A stretch of 64,000 nucleotides of DNA from Allacma fusca (Eukaryota; Arthropoda; Collembola; Symphypleona; Sminthuridae): contig OX359245.1 of NCBI GenBank assembly GCA_947179485.1, forward strand, positions 9,591,001-9,655,000, given 5' to 3'. The number at the start of each line of letters is the position of its first letter. The stretch's first letter is position 1. Under the pieces are notes generated by a model. That model saw only the letters and a program-made list of their open reading frames with translations. It searched no databases and had not been told where the DNA came from. This document shows positions 47,502 through 59,974 of the stretch, in pieces. Made by a program: the position numbers and the translations under genes.

Positions 47502-48186
47502 TGCCAGCTGTCATCTGTGTCATTTAATGGAATGGAATACCGTGGTGAGAATGAATCTGAAATTGAAAATTCAGTTATGTGTATTTAAGATATGTTTAAA
47601 CGCCACTTTATTATAGTTTGCGACTAGGAATTTCATTCAATGAGCAGGTGATTCGTCCCTTTGCAGTTTACGATGAATACGAAATTTATGAAAGTTTCTT
47701 TCCAGGGAGTGCAATGATCCCATCCAAAGTTGAAAGAAAAATAATATCCTGTTGCAGTTCAATAGGAGAACAACAGAGTTACAGAGTGGAAGAGTATTTT
47801 AATATAGTGTTCGGAGCACACATTCATATATTTGGTCTCAACTTAGTAGTGAGTATGGGTGTGCCCATTGACATCCCATGTTAACAAATGGGAAAAATCA
47901 ATGAAAACTGTTTTTTTACATAGAGTTTAAATGGTAACGTCATGTATGTACATACAGACTATAAAAATGTAATGTTAAAGATAGGAAGCGAAATATATGG
48001 TATATACATATGGAATGATGACTCAGGCCTGTAAGGCGACTAGGTAAAAAGATGTGTATTTACATTGAGTTTAAATGGGTGACATTATGTACATAATATG
48101 ACATTGATGTTGCCTGAAATGACAATTTCTGACTACGGCAGGCGAATTTAGACTCAAATCCAACTACTTTGAAAGCCAAGCAATGA
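47502..48186 (+). CDS. Predicted 3' part of a spliced gene, unrecognised product
   Basis: Three exons fit by border and phase: 47502-47544 (GTGTTTGCAG| ... CCGTG|GTGAGA, reading CQLSSVSFNGMEYR), 47667-47848 (TCCCTTTGCAG| ... TTAGTA|GTGAGT) and 48142-48186 (GACTACGGCAG| to TGA). Exon 2 codes for 60 residues including YDEYEIYESFFPGSA, a CCSS pair and FGAHIHIFGLNLV; the last exon adds ANLDSNPTTLKAKQ. The joined frame is free of stops. The 5' end is missing: an upstream stop in this frame at 47480 means exon 1 starts at an acceptor, in phase 0. That would fit the phase-0 donor at 42272. Intron 2 contains a roughly 40-base duplication (about 47925 and 48055). No domain recognised. Confidence 0.45.
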
Positions 48187-50280
48187 TTACTCCGTTATTA
48201 ACCCCAAACTTATCCAGAATAATCAAAGCTGGGGATGATATTGACAAAACTTTAATAGATTCCTAAAATTTCTTAAATATTTTTGAATATTGAATCGGAA
48301 TTGAAGTCTGAATCCGAAAACGTGGTCATATTTGTTGCTTTCTAGCACACGTTTTAGTTTTATTTCTATACATACATTTGCTAATTATAATTGTTGTAGT
48401 ACATAAATGTTACTCAAAGACTTATAACAATACGTCCGGCTTCAAAATTATTTTAAGCGGCGTGTAATTTGATCATTTTTCCCAACTTTTAATTGCCGAA
48501 ATTCAACTTCATTTTGGTCCAATTATTTTTGATACAGTAATAAAAACCTTGACCTATAAATACATTGTGGATATATATCACCCCCCACGATTTCCAATAT
48601 TAATTGAGGAACCAATTGTACAGTGAAGAGAATGTAGATGAGAAGTAGATAAGAATGTATATATTTACCTATTCTAGCCCAAGTAAGGAAATGTGGCGGG
48701 AAATATCCAGTTCCCGCTTCATTTTGCAAATCATTTCCCAGATTTTGTGTTCCAAAATTTATTTTATGGTATAAGTAAGTGGACCGGTAAGTCCGGGTAG
48801 TTTTTCGAAAGTTCTTGAAAGTTATAAATTCTTTATTCAAATTTTAAAATCTGATTCAAGACGCTTCAGACGCTCGTTTTTAAGAAATTTAATTATATTT
48901 CAGAAAAAATATTTTTCAGGAACATACATTCCATAAGAACTTCAAGCATGAACTGTAAAAACAGGAGCCACTTTGTGGAAATTCCACTGTAAGATCAAAA
49001 ATTTGCAAAAGGAATTGAAAACATTTAATAAGCATGTTTTGACAGAAAATCAAAAAAACAAATGCTGAGTGTGTGAGTCAAGCAAATTTGTGTGTTTCAA
49101 GCGTTTAAAAAACAGTGATGACAGTTCCAGAATTCCCGACCCTGGACCTATCATTGATTAAAGCATCACCAATTTTCAGAAGTTCGGAATGTCTTTCTAC
49201 TTTAGTGAGAAAAATATTTCCAGAAACTAAAACACCGGTTTTATTTACTTTAGGATACCCAAATTTGCAGCTTTAGTTCAAAATGTTCCAACTCCATACT
49301 TACTCCAAGCTTTGATTTGTAAATGAAAAAATATCTATCCTATAGAATCAAATACAAATAAAATCGGTATTCTCACATATCCTTTCAAATGACGCCTATT
49401 ACAGGATTAAAATCACGGTCCAGTGGATATACATACGTGTATAATATAACAACCCACACAAATTTTTAAATTCTGATATTTATTGGAAAACATTAAAATT
49501 CTGAATTTCGGGATGTGGTAAAAAAGTTTGTACAAGGGGACCACTTCAAAATTTGTGATTTCTAAAGAAGTTAAAAATTGATCATTCTAATGTTTTCAAA
49601 ACAAGTAATTAAACGACAGTCAAATAATTCCTTACCTGTACATGCAAGTTCGTTACACAAACAAAATAAAACTGTTTATGAATTCTTTCTTCTGAAATGT
49701 TTTTATTATGATCCGTGTCCTTCACCTCATTTTACCAATAGTTTTCCAATTTTTCTTTGGACCTACAATACTCGATTATTTGGAAGTGCATCATCAAAAA
49801 AGTTTTGGAATTGTCCAGGAACTAAACACACAAACTAACTTCTTTTTGCCAAACTATAATTTTCGAAAGTTTAAAACCTTATTAGGGAATCCGTATGAAT
49901 GAATCTTCTTCAATGTATAGTTTTTTGCAAATATTGCATTGAAGTCATAGCATTTGAAAAAACCGAATTTTCTTGATGTTCCTTAACCCTGTTACTAGGA
50001 AATAAATTTTTAAAAATTTGGAAACAAATTTGCTACAAACTGGGTGAACCAAATATTTTAAGACTAACTCCCTTACGGAGGTTAGAGGGCATGCGAAATG
50101 ATTACGGTCAAACTACACGTGCGGGAAAAACATGGGGTATATCAATTATGTCCTGTATATGCTAATTTACTATTACATTTTAGTTAATCTGGTAAGATTA
50201 AAGATATTTATTTTCGTAATGTTTGCAAAAAAAATTAAAATATGATTTACTACCATAGTTTTTTATTTAGCTAGTGTGAT
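48187..50280 (+). repeat. Repeat field: GGCGTG box, modules C and F
   Basis: A box is at 48459. Module C is at 48575-48850 (CCAATATTAATTGAGGAACC, CTAGCCCAAGTAAGG, GGAAATATCCAGTTCCC, TTCTTGAAAGTTATAAATTC). Module F is at 49965-50175 (GCTACAAACTGGGTGAACC, CTCCCTTACGGAGGTTAGAG, GATTACGGTCAAAC). The block 49440-49900 resembles 57110-57180 and 3100-3300 in places. No gene is supported. Confidence 0.55.
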
Positions 50281-51479
50281 TGTAGAAATTAAAAGCAAAC
50301 GGCTTACGAATCAAGCCCTGTCGTAGAGACTTGTTGTATGCCTAAATCGTGCGCGACTATATTAAAATCAGCGCTTTGAATAAATGGATATGTAGGGCTC
50401 GTTAATAATAAAGAGTGCTTGGCATGCCACCTTTTGGGTGTTGTGTGAAGCCATTGAACTATGAACGCGCGGAACTTTAAATAAACAGACTGAAAGTACC
50501 CTTTAATATTAAGGGTTATAAATCCGATAGAAAAAATAGTTTGAGTTCCAATTAAAGGAAATAATTTTTTGAAATAACTTTTTGTTCCTCTAAAAAAATG
50601 ACCATATTTATTTTTTACATTCTAACATATTGTTAAGTTATAATTGTGGTTGGGATTACTTAACTTGTAAAAATGAGCAGGTTCGTGTACGTAACGAAAA
50701 GAGTAAAATAAAGTATAATAAATAGGGGGAAATGTAGCAGGTAGAGAATACACTCCCTTGCTGTGAGGGATTTCGGGAGTTTAGTCTCTTGTAATATAAT
50801 GTAAAGTAAAATATTAACTGCGTATTGCCAATTATAGTAATATTTATTCAGTGTACAAAAAGAATGAGAGGAAGAGTGAGAGCTAGAGAAGGAGAGTGGA
50901 GTGGAGTCCGGCAGAGTAACAGTAAGTTACAATGGAGAAGATCCGAGCCAGACTCTCCGAGTGTGTGAAGGAGCTGGGTTTATATACTGTAGGGTTGGCT
51001 GTAAAACAGGAATTATCCAGTTCAAACTGGTTTCGTTTCCGTTACATTTACATTGTTACTCTTATTCGGAGCTAATACCAATGAGACTACAGAGTCCAAG
51101 CTTCTTAGATGAAACATCCTTTTTTAACCAATAGTTGAGCACGATACAATAGACAATAAGATTCTCTTTTCTTTACAAATGTAAGTAATATTCCTTACGT
51201 GTTACAGTTAACAGTAAGAGGCTTCATTGCTACTCTTTACATACAATGTAATATTTTTCTTAAAATACAAGTATGGCTTAACAATATATAGTAAATAAAT
51301 ACTTCGTATACTAGATTAAAGTTGAATCAAGAATTTCTTAAATTTATTTATTAATAAAAATTAATTTATATTTAATTTTTTTCCGAAGAAACACATGAGG
51401 TGTTTCTGTGATGGGAAACATAATTATTAGAAATAGCATGAAAGTCATAGTTTTTAAAATAAAGCACTCATTTGTTTTT
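50281..51479. other. Non-module segment, possible solo LTR
   Basis: This stretch is unlike the repeat field. From about 50733 it begins TGTAGCAGGTAGAG, contains a small hairpin (TCCCTTGCTGTGAGGGA), a purine-rich GAGAG tract at 50868-50905 and a TATATA-like box (TTTATATACTG, about 50985). It may end ..CTCTTTACATACA near 51248. TG..CA ends with a promoter-like box suggest a solo LTR. However, I find no second copy, no primer-binding site and no target duplication, so this stays a guess. The 77-codon frame at 50901 starts with a non-ATG codon and has no domain. Confidence 0.25.
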
Positions 51480-52766
51480 ACTTTACTTTCGCACTTCGCT
51501 TTTCTTATTTGTCTATTTTAAATAGATTCTAAATTTTTTCCGCTCTTTTCAATACTAGCCAGTAATTTTATTGGAAGTTGTGAACCTCAAGTTATGTTTT
51601 TTAAAACAATTTGATTATCAGAATCACACGAATTCAATAAACAGTAAACGCGTCCTTTCGAAGCAGAAATAAATTAATTCCGGCGGGAGAAATTCCAAAG
51701 TATGTACGACCGAAATTGTCTACAGTCTATTCAAGTTTGATTAAAAGAAAAGGCCAGTTTCCAAACTCTGGTTTGACAATAAATAAAGTAAAGTCAATAA
51801 TTTAAAAAACGTATTTCATAGCAAAATCAGTAAATTGAACTAAATGTTTAATTTAATTAATTCCAAACGTCCCTTACAATTTCTAAACGATATTTTAAAT
51901 GCTAAACAGACGGTCTCCAATGGAGATGACGATTATATACTTGATTTTGTTAATCTGAATGTTCCATAGTCCTTTGCCCCTAAATAATGATAATCATTTA
52001 ACGGCTTAAAATACAAACTGAATGATACTCTGTTGCTGAATCCAAATAATATTTTCAGTGGCGTGTAAATCAATCATTTATTTCAACTTTCACTTGCTGG
52101 CAAAATTCACCCGTCTGTTTCATATTTTGGTAAATTTGTCTAACCCCCATAATATCTTGTACAAATTGGGGAAAAAGTACAGGGTGTCAGTAATGGTTTT
52201 GCCCCTCCCGCTCACGAAATAAAGGTTGAACGAATTTTAATCATTTACTTTTACAATTTGTTACAAATACATTGGAATTTAGAAGAAATCCCAAATTTCG
52301 ACAATAATTTTATTATTGGTAATTCATAAGATTTCCATTGAAGCTAATCAAATTTCAAATAATATTAAAGCTGTGCAGATCTCAGGCTAAAAATGATGTA
52401 TATAATTATCAATGGGACCAGAGGATAGGTTTCAATTAATGAATACTAAACCAACAATTTAAATGCAATTCATTCATTTTTTGTATGCAGAATTTATTTT
52501 GTTTAATTTGAATGTACAAGGAGACAATCTTCACTTGCCCCTCTCCTCCTCCAACCCACGTAAGGGAGAAAATAATAACTGATTCCTCCAGTTTTTAACA
52601 AATTTATTTCCAGATTTTCTCAGTTGTACTTTACTGACCCTTTTTAAGTTGCTTGGACACAGGGATCAGCAAAAATGGAATTTAAAGTTGAATTCTCTTT
52701 AGACTGAATTTTTTCATTCTTTTAACTTCCCACAATACAGGGAATTTCCTATACAGTGGTTTCCTC
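51480..52766 (+). repeat. Modules E, box and D in order
   Basis: Module E (51480-51790) has TCGCACTTCGCTTTTC, GTAAACGCGTCCTTTCG and TCTATTCAAGTTTGATTAAA. It is followed by CAATGGAGATGACG (as at 2600), the box TGGCGTGTAAATCAATCA (52059) with TTTATTTCAACTTTCAC, a short module C start (52140-52215) and module D (52325-52720). This gives the best single view of the order E - box - C - D in the ancestral unit. Confidence 0.65.
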
Positions 52767-53227
52767 TTACAAGCAAAGTCTTCCGATGTGACCTTCAGAA
52801 TTAAATAAAAATTGGTGGAATTGTAGGCACTGCTAATAGTGTTCACACAAACCACAAACTTGATGCCATCTCCTCTGGGTTCGGGCAGTAGGACATCTGA
52901 AAGTTTGATTTTTTTTTAAAGTTTGACAGGGGGGATACGTGTTGATACATTTACATTGTTTTTCGAGCATGTGTGAACATTTGTTTGGATTTTGTTCGAG
53001 TTGCGAAAATGGATTTTTCTTATGGGATTTAACATGAAAAAATTCAAGGGAGGAAGGGCCCCCCCTGTCAAACTTTAAAAAAAAATCAAACTTTCAGATG
53101 TCCTACTGCCCGAACCCAGAGGAGATGGCATCAAGTTTGGGGTTTGTGTGAATACTATTAGTAGTGCCTACAATTCCACCAATTTTCATTTAATTCTGAA
53201 GGTCACGTCGGAAGACTTTGCTTGTTA
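52767..53227. mobile_element. Foldback element with about 169-bp arms
   Basis: Arms 52767-52935 and 53059-53227 are inverted copies, with about five mismatches in an 83-base stretch I compared. They are separated by a 123-base spacer. The outer ends are TTACAAGCAAAGTCTTCC and its complement with TAACAAGC. The inner arm ends are AGTTTGACAGGGGGG and complement. No ORF crosses the arms. As RNA, either strand would form a very long near-perfect hairpin. The similarity of the arms is much higher than between module copies, so the insertion is younger than the field. Confidence 0.85.
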
Positions 53228-54897
53228 GATGACATTCCCTTTATATTGGCAAGATTTAATTTCCACCACGATAATTATTACATCATATGGCATCCTTAAT
53301 ATCTTCCGGTAATTGCTATCCCTTGGGAATCACTATGTAGGAATTTCACTGTATTTTTTTCAGAGAACGGTTAACACCCTTTTATAGGAAATTTTATGGG
53401 AATTCAGAGCAGGTGTTTGATAGGTCCCTGCGTTGAAAATCCTGGGCATGAACCCCCATCATACTTAATCCAATCATGCTGAAGTGGGGCATTTAAGCAA
53501 TTGTTTTACAAAAATAGGCCAAAAATGTGATCTCGTTTCGGGAGCAAAATTCGGCCATGGAAATAAGATTTTGTGTCGATATAGAAAACTTTTAAGCGAT
53601 TTTTTTGTTTAACAAAATTTTATTTAAAAATGTGTACAACTCTCCTATTCCTTATATTCACCTTTGAGGGAAATACAAAGGACAAGTCTTTGCAGAAATA
53701 AGATACAATATTTGTTCCCTCTGTTGTCATTTCCATTAACATTTAGAATTTGAATTACATTTAACTTTATCAATGCTCAACCTTTTTAAAACTAAGTAAA
53801 AGTGCATTCATCGAATTATCTTTGTTTCATAGAAGAACCTTGTCGCAAACGATATTTCAAGTTAAGTCTAGGTAGTTACATCTAAAATATAATTTAGCTT
53901 TCAGTTGAAGGTTTAGATTTTCGCCTTCAAGATTAAATTTTCATTTTTATTTAGGGTTTTTTGAAATTTTGGCTAAGAAATTTGGGAGCGTAAACTTTGC
54001 GAAGGTTTTTGAGATAGCATAACTTTTTACCACCCTCAGGACTAATTATCTGACGACAGAATGTTTAAACAATTGTGAAAACTTTTAATTCATTCAAAAT
54101 GTCAAAAATACTGATTTTGAAGTACTTTGGAAGAAGTTGTAGAAAGTTGAAATAATGTCAACGCATATTTCAAAATCCTAGTCGAAATTTTGGCGGGATA
54201 TTCAAATTCCTCAATTTTTGGTCAAAATTTCAATACTTCATCGAAGGAGTCATCGACGGCTTGGCCCACTCGGAACACATTGTCGGTGATGATGTTGTTG
54301 AATAAATTCTATGATTTGATATTAATGTCAGCAGGTGTTCAAAAATTTGAAAAAGCAAATTTTAATGTAACGTGAGACTGTCGAAAAACAATTAATTTCT
54401 GCTTGCCAAAAATTCAAAATGGCAAAGGATGAAACCCAGAAGGAATTTTATCCGATTTGGTACTTCCCCTCAGAACAAATTGTCTTTCAATCAGGTTGTT
54501 AATTAAATTTTAAAAGTCAAATTCACGATAATTTGTTTTTAAATCCCGAAATCGTAGTTGGAATTTGGGATGGGTAATCGAATAAGACAATTTATTTTTA
54601 CCAAAATGTTACCTTTTTTGTCGAGAAGAAACTATCTGATATAGTCACCCTCATTTTGCGTGTCGTTAGTTGATAGCTAGTTTTTAATAAATTTAATAAT
54701 TATTGCAAAACTACCAAATTCATGTTTATAATTTCGACGCAATATTGAAAAAATATATGTTCGAACTTTGAAGATTTAAAGTACCTTCCAAATATCTTTG
54801 TGAATTGGGTCTCACTGTTCCTTCACACAACACTGGATTTCTGCTGCTCATGGATTTAATATATAAACTTTCACTTGTCCGAAAGAAAATTTCAAGT
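53228..54897 (+). repeat. Degenerate repeat field with module B
   Basis: TTTATAGGAAATTTTATGGGAATTC and GGTAGGTCCCTGCG-type sequence at 53375-53440 recur at 56755-56820 and, inverted, near 38150. CTTTCAGTTGAAGG at 53902 belongs to the post-box motif. Module B is at 54597-54632, preceded by AAATTCACG..GAATCG as at 290. No gene. Confidence 0.5.
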
Positions 54898-55977
54898 GGC
54901 GTGTACGTCTTTTATAATTTTTATATGCTCCGAAGATAACATTTGTATTTACGGGTTTGTAAAGTTTAACTGAGAATTTTGTAATAAATGTAAATTTTGG
55001 AAAGGTTTTTGACCCGACATATATATTTGCCTAGAGCGAATCATCTTAAACCTGCCCTCTCCCACAGAACTAATTATCTGATGATGTAAAAAGTAAATAA
55101 TTTTTTTGCAAATTTTATTAAGACTGGTGCTTAAAATTTTTAAATTAATGATTTTGAAGGTTGAATGTACTTTCCAAAACTTTGAATAACTTTGGCCTCA
55201 AACGATGCATTTCGGATAAAATATTAGTATTCGGAAAAGTATTTAAACGCTCTAGAAGATAAATCTTGTCAACAGGAATTTTCAAATCCTAGTCAAATTT
55301 GCCTAATTTTCAACCAAAATATCGGTATCGGGTATTGGACAAGATGAAATCAAATGAGATTACCGCTCTCTCAGTGCAAACGGTTTTTGAAGTTTTTAAA
55401 TATAAAATTTCAAATTCATGTTGACATGTGATCAAGATCTTAGCCTTTTTTTCTATCTCCCTACTATTTTTATATGTTTTGGCTAATGTATGAAATTCTA
55501 TATAATTCCAGAATTATACACACCCCCAATACCCACTCAGGATCGGAATGAATTATTGTGGGAGCTTTGGGACCTGGTCCAATGTCCAAACGAGACCAAA
55601 GGAGAAATATCGCCCTGGTTTTCGTGGTAAATAGAGATAATTTTTTTTCCACCGTTAAATCCCATAAGAAATTTTCATTTTCGAAAGTCGATGCTTTCTT
55701 TTTGCCAAATCTTTTTATTAGTTTACGGATTTTCAAAATTTAAACCGGGAATTTTTGAAAAAAACGTTAATTTGACCTGTCTTTTGCGGAAATTTTTTTC
55801 GCCCAGAAAAAATCATCTCAGTCCTGGTCTCCTCACTCAGGACTAATCGCCTTATGCCGGAATTTTTAAATCATTGCAAAAAGTTTAGTTCATGCCGATT
55901 TTGGTTCAAATTTTAAAAACCCAATGTTGAGGCCTCTAAGTTCTTTCGAAAAACTTGTATAACTTTGGGCTTTAGTT
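54898..55977 (+). repeat. Module L, second good copy
   Basis: The copy begins at the box TGGCGTGTACGTC and follows 22313-22900 phrase by phrase: AACTGAGAATTTTG, CTAATTATCTGATGATG, AAGACTGGTGC, TTTGAATAACTTTGGCCTC, GCTCTAGAAGATAAATCTTG, AAATTCATGTTGACATG. After 55470 a third, related passage (55800-55980) repeats the CTCAGGACTAATC..CTTATGCCGGAATTTTT phrase found at 21870. Nothing in it is conserved as protein. Confidence 0.6.
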
Positions 55978-56700
55978 TTAATTTTTGAGTACAATTGAAA
56001 AAACGTTGAAAATTTTTTTTGAAGAGGATGTCCTACAGACCTGCGTTCGGGTTAAGTATTTTAGTTGTCCGAACTTGAACTTGACCTGCACTTGAACTTT
56101 CAAGTAGATATTTGTCAGTATCCGAACTTGGCGTTTTGGGTCCCACGAATTACTTGTCATACCAAGTCATATCTTGCAAGAAATCTTTCCTAAATCCGAA
56201 CTTGATCTGATACTTGAATGTCGGGTCCATAAATCTTGAGAACCAAACTTGGAATTGACTTGAACCCGAACTTGGATTTCAAGTACTTGAACCTGGCAAC
56301 TTTTGTATTATGAAGTCGCAAAACCATTGCAAACGGTGGAAATAAGATTTTTAATTTCCGGCGTCTTTATTACAGGATTCGGATTTCCTAGTTTTACACT
56401 CTCACCGGACAATTTACTTCAACAGTTTTTCAAAAATTATGAAAAATTAGAAGAATAGTTTTAAGTTCTAAGATTTACAGAATAACAGTCACTCCAAATG
56501 AAAGTGAGAATAATATTTGCAGAACCAATGTCGCTAAAAAATTCAGTATTTGTAAATTGTCAATCCTTGTAATTTAGTTTCAAAATTTGCCCGGCTACAA
56601 CCACTTGATACTGTAGCAGCGTCCATAAATAATTTTTGGGCAGACCCAAGTTCCTGACACATGCTTTCGTTAGAGCATTCTTTAATTAGTTTTAATTACG
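55978..56700 (+). repeat. Unit paralogous to 14330-17290 (carries the empty sites)
   Basis: GAGTACAATTGAAAAAAC, GAAGAGGATGTCCTA, GAATAATATTTGCAGAACC, TTTGTAAATTGTCAATCC and CTACAACCACTTGATACTG occur here in the same order as around the two insertions at 14355 and 16357. The present unit lacks both insertions but has its own at 56036. It therefore gives target-site evidence for the two others. Confidence 0.75.
56036..56405. mobile_element. CAAGTTCGGGT-word element, copy 2 (inverted)
   Basis: Read on the + strand this is the complement of 13629-14018, starting CAGACCTGCGTTCGG and containing CCGAACTTGAACTTGACC and TCAAGTAGATATTTGTCAG. The left insertion point falls directly after GGATGTCCTA of the host unit. 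The far end near GTTTTACACTCTCA is shared with copy 1. Non-autonomous. Confidence 0.7.
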
Positions 56701-59700
56701 TACCAATAGAAAGTATTGTCAAAAAGTGTAGATTATTTGTTTTCGAAAATACTTAAGGCTTTTTATAGAAAATTGTAATGAATTCAAGGGAAGATATTTG
56801 GTAGGTCCTTGCGTTGTAAATCAGGGAAAGGATCCTCCAGCACAAGAAATAACGTTGAGGGAAAATCAGAGTTGGGAGTGAAAGTAATTGGAAAATTATT
56901 TTCCTATCATACTTGAATGTGGTCAGTAATGTCGTTTCCTTATAAACAATATTTAAAATTTCATTTTAAAGTGTTTAGTTGACGAAAACCGAAAGCAGCA
57001 TTTAAAGTTGCACTACAAATGATCCAACTTTACATATATACGCGTGATTCTCACGAATCCTATTTCAAATGACACGTATTGCAGATTAAAATCACGGACC
57101 AGACGATATACGTGCATTTAATAGAACAACCCACACTAATTTTTAAAACGGTTTTTATTGGAAAACACTCAAATTGTAATTTTTTGATATGGTAAAATAG
57201 AAATTCAAGGAATACTCAAGAGATGGCAGTTACATGTTCAGATTAGACATTTAAAATGCATTCGGGAATTGGAGACACCGTATTGAATGTGGTCACTGGT
57301 CCCTTTTCCTTCTTAACGATATTTACAACTTTATATTAAAATCTTTATTTGACAAGACACTAAAACAACTTAAAATAGCACTACAAATCCTTCAACTTCA
57401 CAAATAAAATCGTAATTCTCACATAGCATATTTGCAGGATTAAAATCACGGATATACATACGTGAACATAATAACCCGTAATAATTTTTAAAACTCAGGT
57501 TTTTATTGGAAAACATTAAAATTTTGATTTTCCGGATATGGTAAAAACAATTTAATTTACTGTGCAAGACAGAGTCACGTGTTCAGATTAGACATTTAAA
57601 ATGCATTTAAATTTTCAGATATTGTATTACGTAAGTTGTCTGACAATTTTTACCGATGGTTTCACAATTTTGAAAACCTCAAAGAATATACATATGCAGG
57701 ATCAAGTACAGGAATAGTAAAACCATCCTTCAGGACCGGATTAAGTTCGGGTTTCTGGCTTTGTTACACATTTTAAAATCCTGCAGAGTCGTTTCAACGT
57801 TATGAATGATTTATATTTGATTTTTGGCAAAGTGCAAGTGGCTATATGGCTCAAATTATTAATGGCATTATTTAATGCAAGGACTGTGCAAAACGACTTG
57901 AAAACAGATATTACATCATTTCAAATTAAAATTCTGAGTGAGCGAGTTTTAATCATTTCTTTTTCAAATTTGTCAAAAGTCCTTAAAGTTGGGAAGAAAT
58001 TCCCAATTTTGACAACAATTAAGTGTTAATCTTTAAATGTGTATGAATATGTAAAGTCGGGATAGGTCCCTATGTTCGAAAATGTGGAGGGGAAGCAGCA
58101 CAATATAGCGTTGAAAGAAAGTCAGTGTCGGGAGTGAAAGTGGGAAATCGTTGAAGAAGTAAAAATAATTTTATTCCATTTCATATCCAAGTTCTTCTTT
58201 TCGTGTCTAAAATATTTCGAAACACTGACTTGAAGTAAATTTGATTGGAACTCATTTGAGTTTGCTATGATCGTTTGATCAAATTTAAATATTTGTTTCA
58301 AAAAACTTCTGGCACTCGTTTGTTGGACATTATATTGTCGTTCAGAAGTAGGATATCCCAAGTTCTTTACATATGTTCAGAATTTTGGACAGTCCGTAAG
58401 AAGTGGAGTCCGTTTGGGGAAATTCAAATGCAGGAGCAATGATGTGCAAAGAACCTAAAAAGCTAAACAACGGTTTTTACAATAAAAATTTCAAATAAAA
58501 TTCTCGTTGTCAGTTGAACAAATTTGAGTCACTTAAAAACTTTTGAAACATTTTATTATCAAAGCTGCGTTTGGAAGCAATTTGTTATGACATCTGTTTT
58601 TCATTTATACTTATTCTGCAGGCTTTCGCTGTTCGCGTGTCCTTATTTGTTCCTTTTGGTTAAATTTTTTGTGCTAATATTTGGATTATAGCCAGTTATT
58701 TGGATTTAAATCTGTGAAACTGAAGTTAATGTTTTTTAAACAAATATAATGTTCATAATCAGAAGAATAGAAAAATCAGTGAACGCGTCCTTTCAAAGCA
58801 TAGAAATTTCAAATTGCGACCGCAATCATTTACCGCCTATTTAAGTGTGCTTAAAACAAAAAACCGGTTTCCAAGATCGGGTTTAATAACATTACCAGAA
58901 ACACTTTTGCACAACATTATCGAAAAAATTATTTTTAAAAAGTACATTTTTAATTTAGTGTTTTTTCCAACGTCACTTACAAGTTAAAAAAAAAATAGTG
59001 CAAAACATGGGTTCTCCAATTGAAACGATATTTATATAATTCATTTTCTTTAATTTTATTGTACACAACGACCATAGTCATTTCATGTTCATTGTAAATA
59101 TTGACACCCTAAAATCGCGAGAAGTACAAATTGCGGTACGCAGCCGCAATATCAGAGATAATATTAAAAGTGGCGTTCAAATTAATCAATTATTTCAACT
59201 TGTATTTAACTACTGACATTTATCCTCTGTCAGCGTCCTTTTGTTCCATAGTTTTTGATACAGTTTTAAAAATAGAAATATAATAATACGCATATCAACC
59301 CCAATACTAATCTCCAATACGAACTGGCATACGAATAGCAGCTTCAATTAGCATTAGAGAACTGGTCAATTCTCTCAATATTGATCTAATGGTGAGACGA
59401 CTTTCTGTGACGATTACGAGTGAGTTAAATACGGCTGTACAGTTGCCAAAGTTGAAATATAATTTCGGGAGCAAAAATTATGTATGAAAATAAACTGCTG
59501 TGCAGCTGAAGCCACATTTTTGGATTTTTTCTTAAAAACGGTATAATAAAAAATGTTCACAATTTTTCTTTCCCTATCTTCATGTTTAAGGGAAACCAAA
59601 ATCACAGGTATTTGTGGAAATGGATATAAATGTATACGAGGCGTCCAGGCGCTATCTTTAAATTGTCTTCTTTTTCTAACTTTCCTAATTATTTTCCATT

Positions 59701-59974
59701 AAATCGCTAATTATCCTCCTTTCAACCTCGGTTGTAATCGTTGGGCTCCTTACCCAACTGTTGTATTTTGCATTTTCACTTCTTAACGTATCTTACATAA
59801 AAATCCATAGAACAATCAACTGTGCTGAGTATGAAATCACTAACAAAATTAATATTCTACTTGAAGTTACTTTCTTTTATTTCATATTTATGAAAAATTT
59901 TTATTACCTTCTTAGGCATCTAATGATTCTTTACTTTACCAGTTCTATTTACACTTGGCACATATAATATCGCA
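56701..59974 (+). repeat. Degenerate repeat field with module E and box
   Basis: No gene is seen. TTTATTGGAAAACA..AAAATT..GATATGGTAAAA occurs twice (57150 and 57510), a local duplication of about 330 bp including ATTAAAATCACGGA and ATACATACGTG / ATACGTGCA, also seen at 49410-49520. CGTTTGTTGGACATTATATT lies at 58318. Module E is at 58625-58895, and boxes are at 59171 and 59640. Confidence 0.5.
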
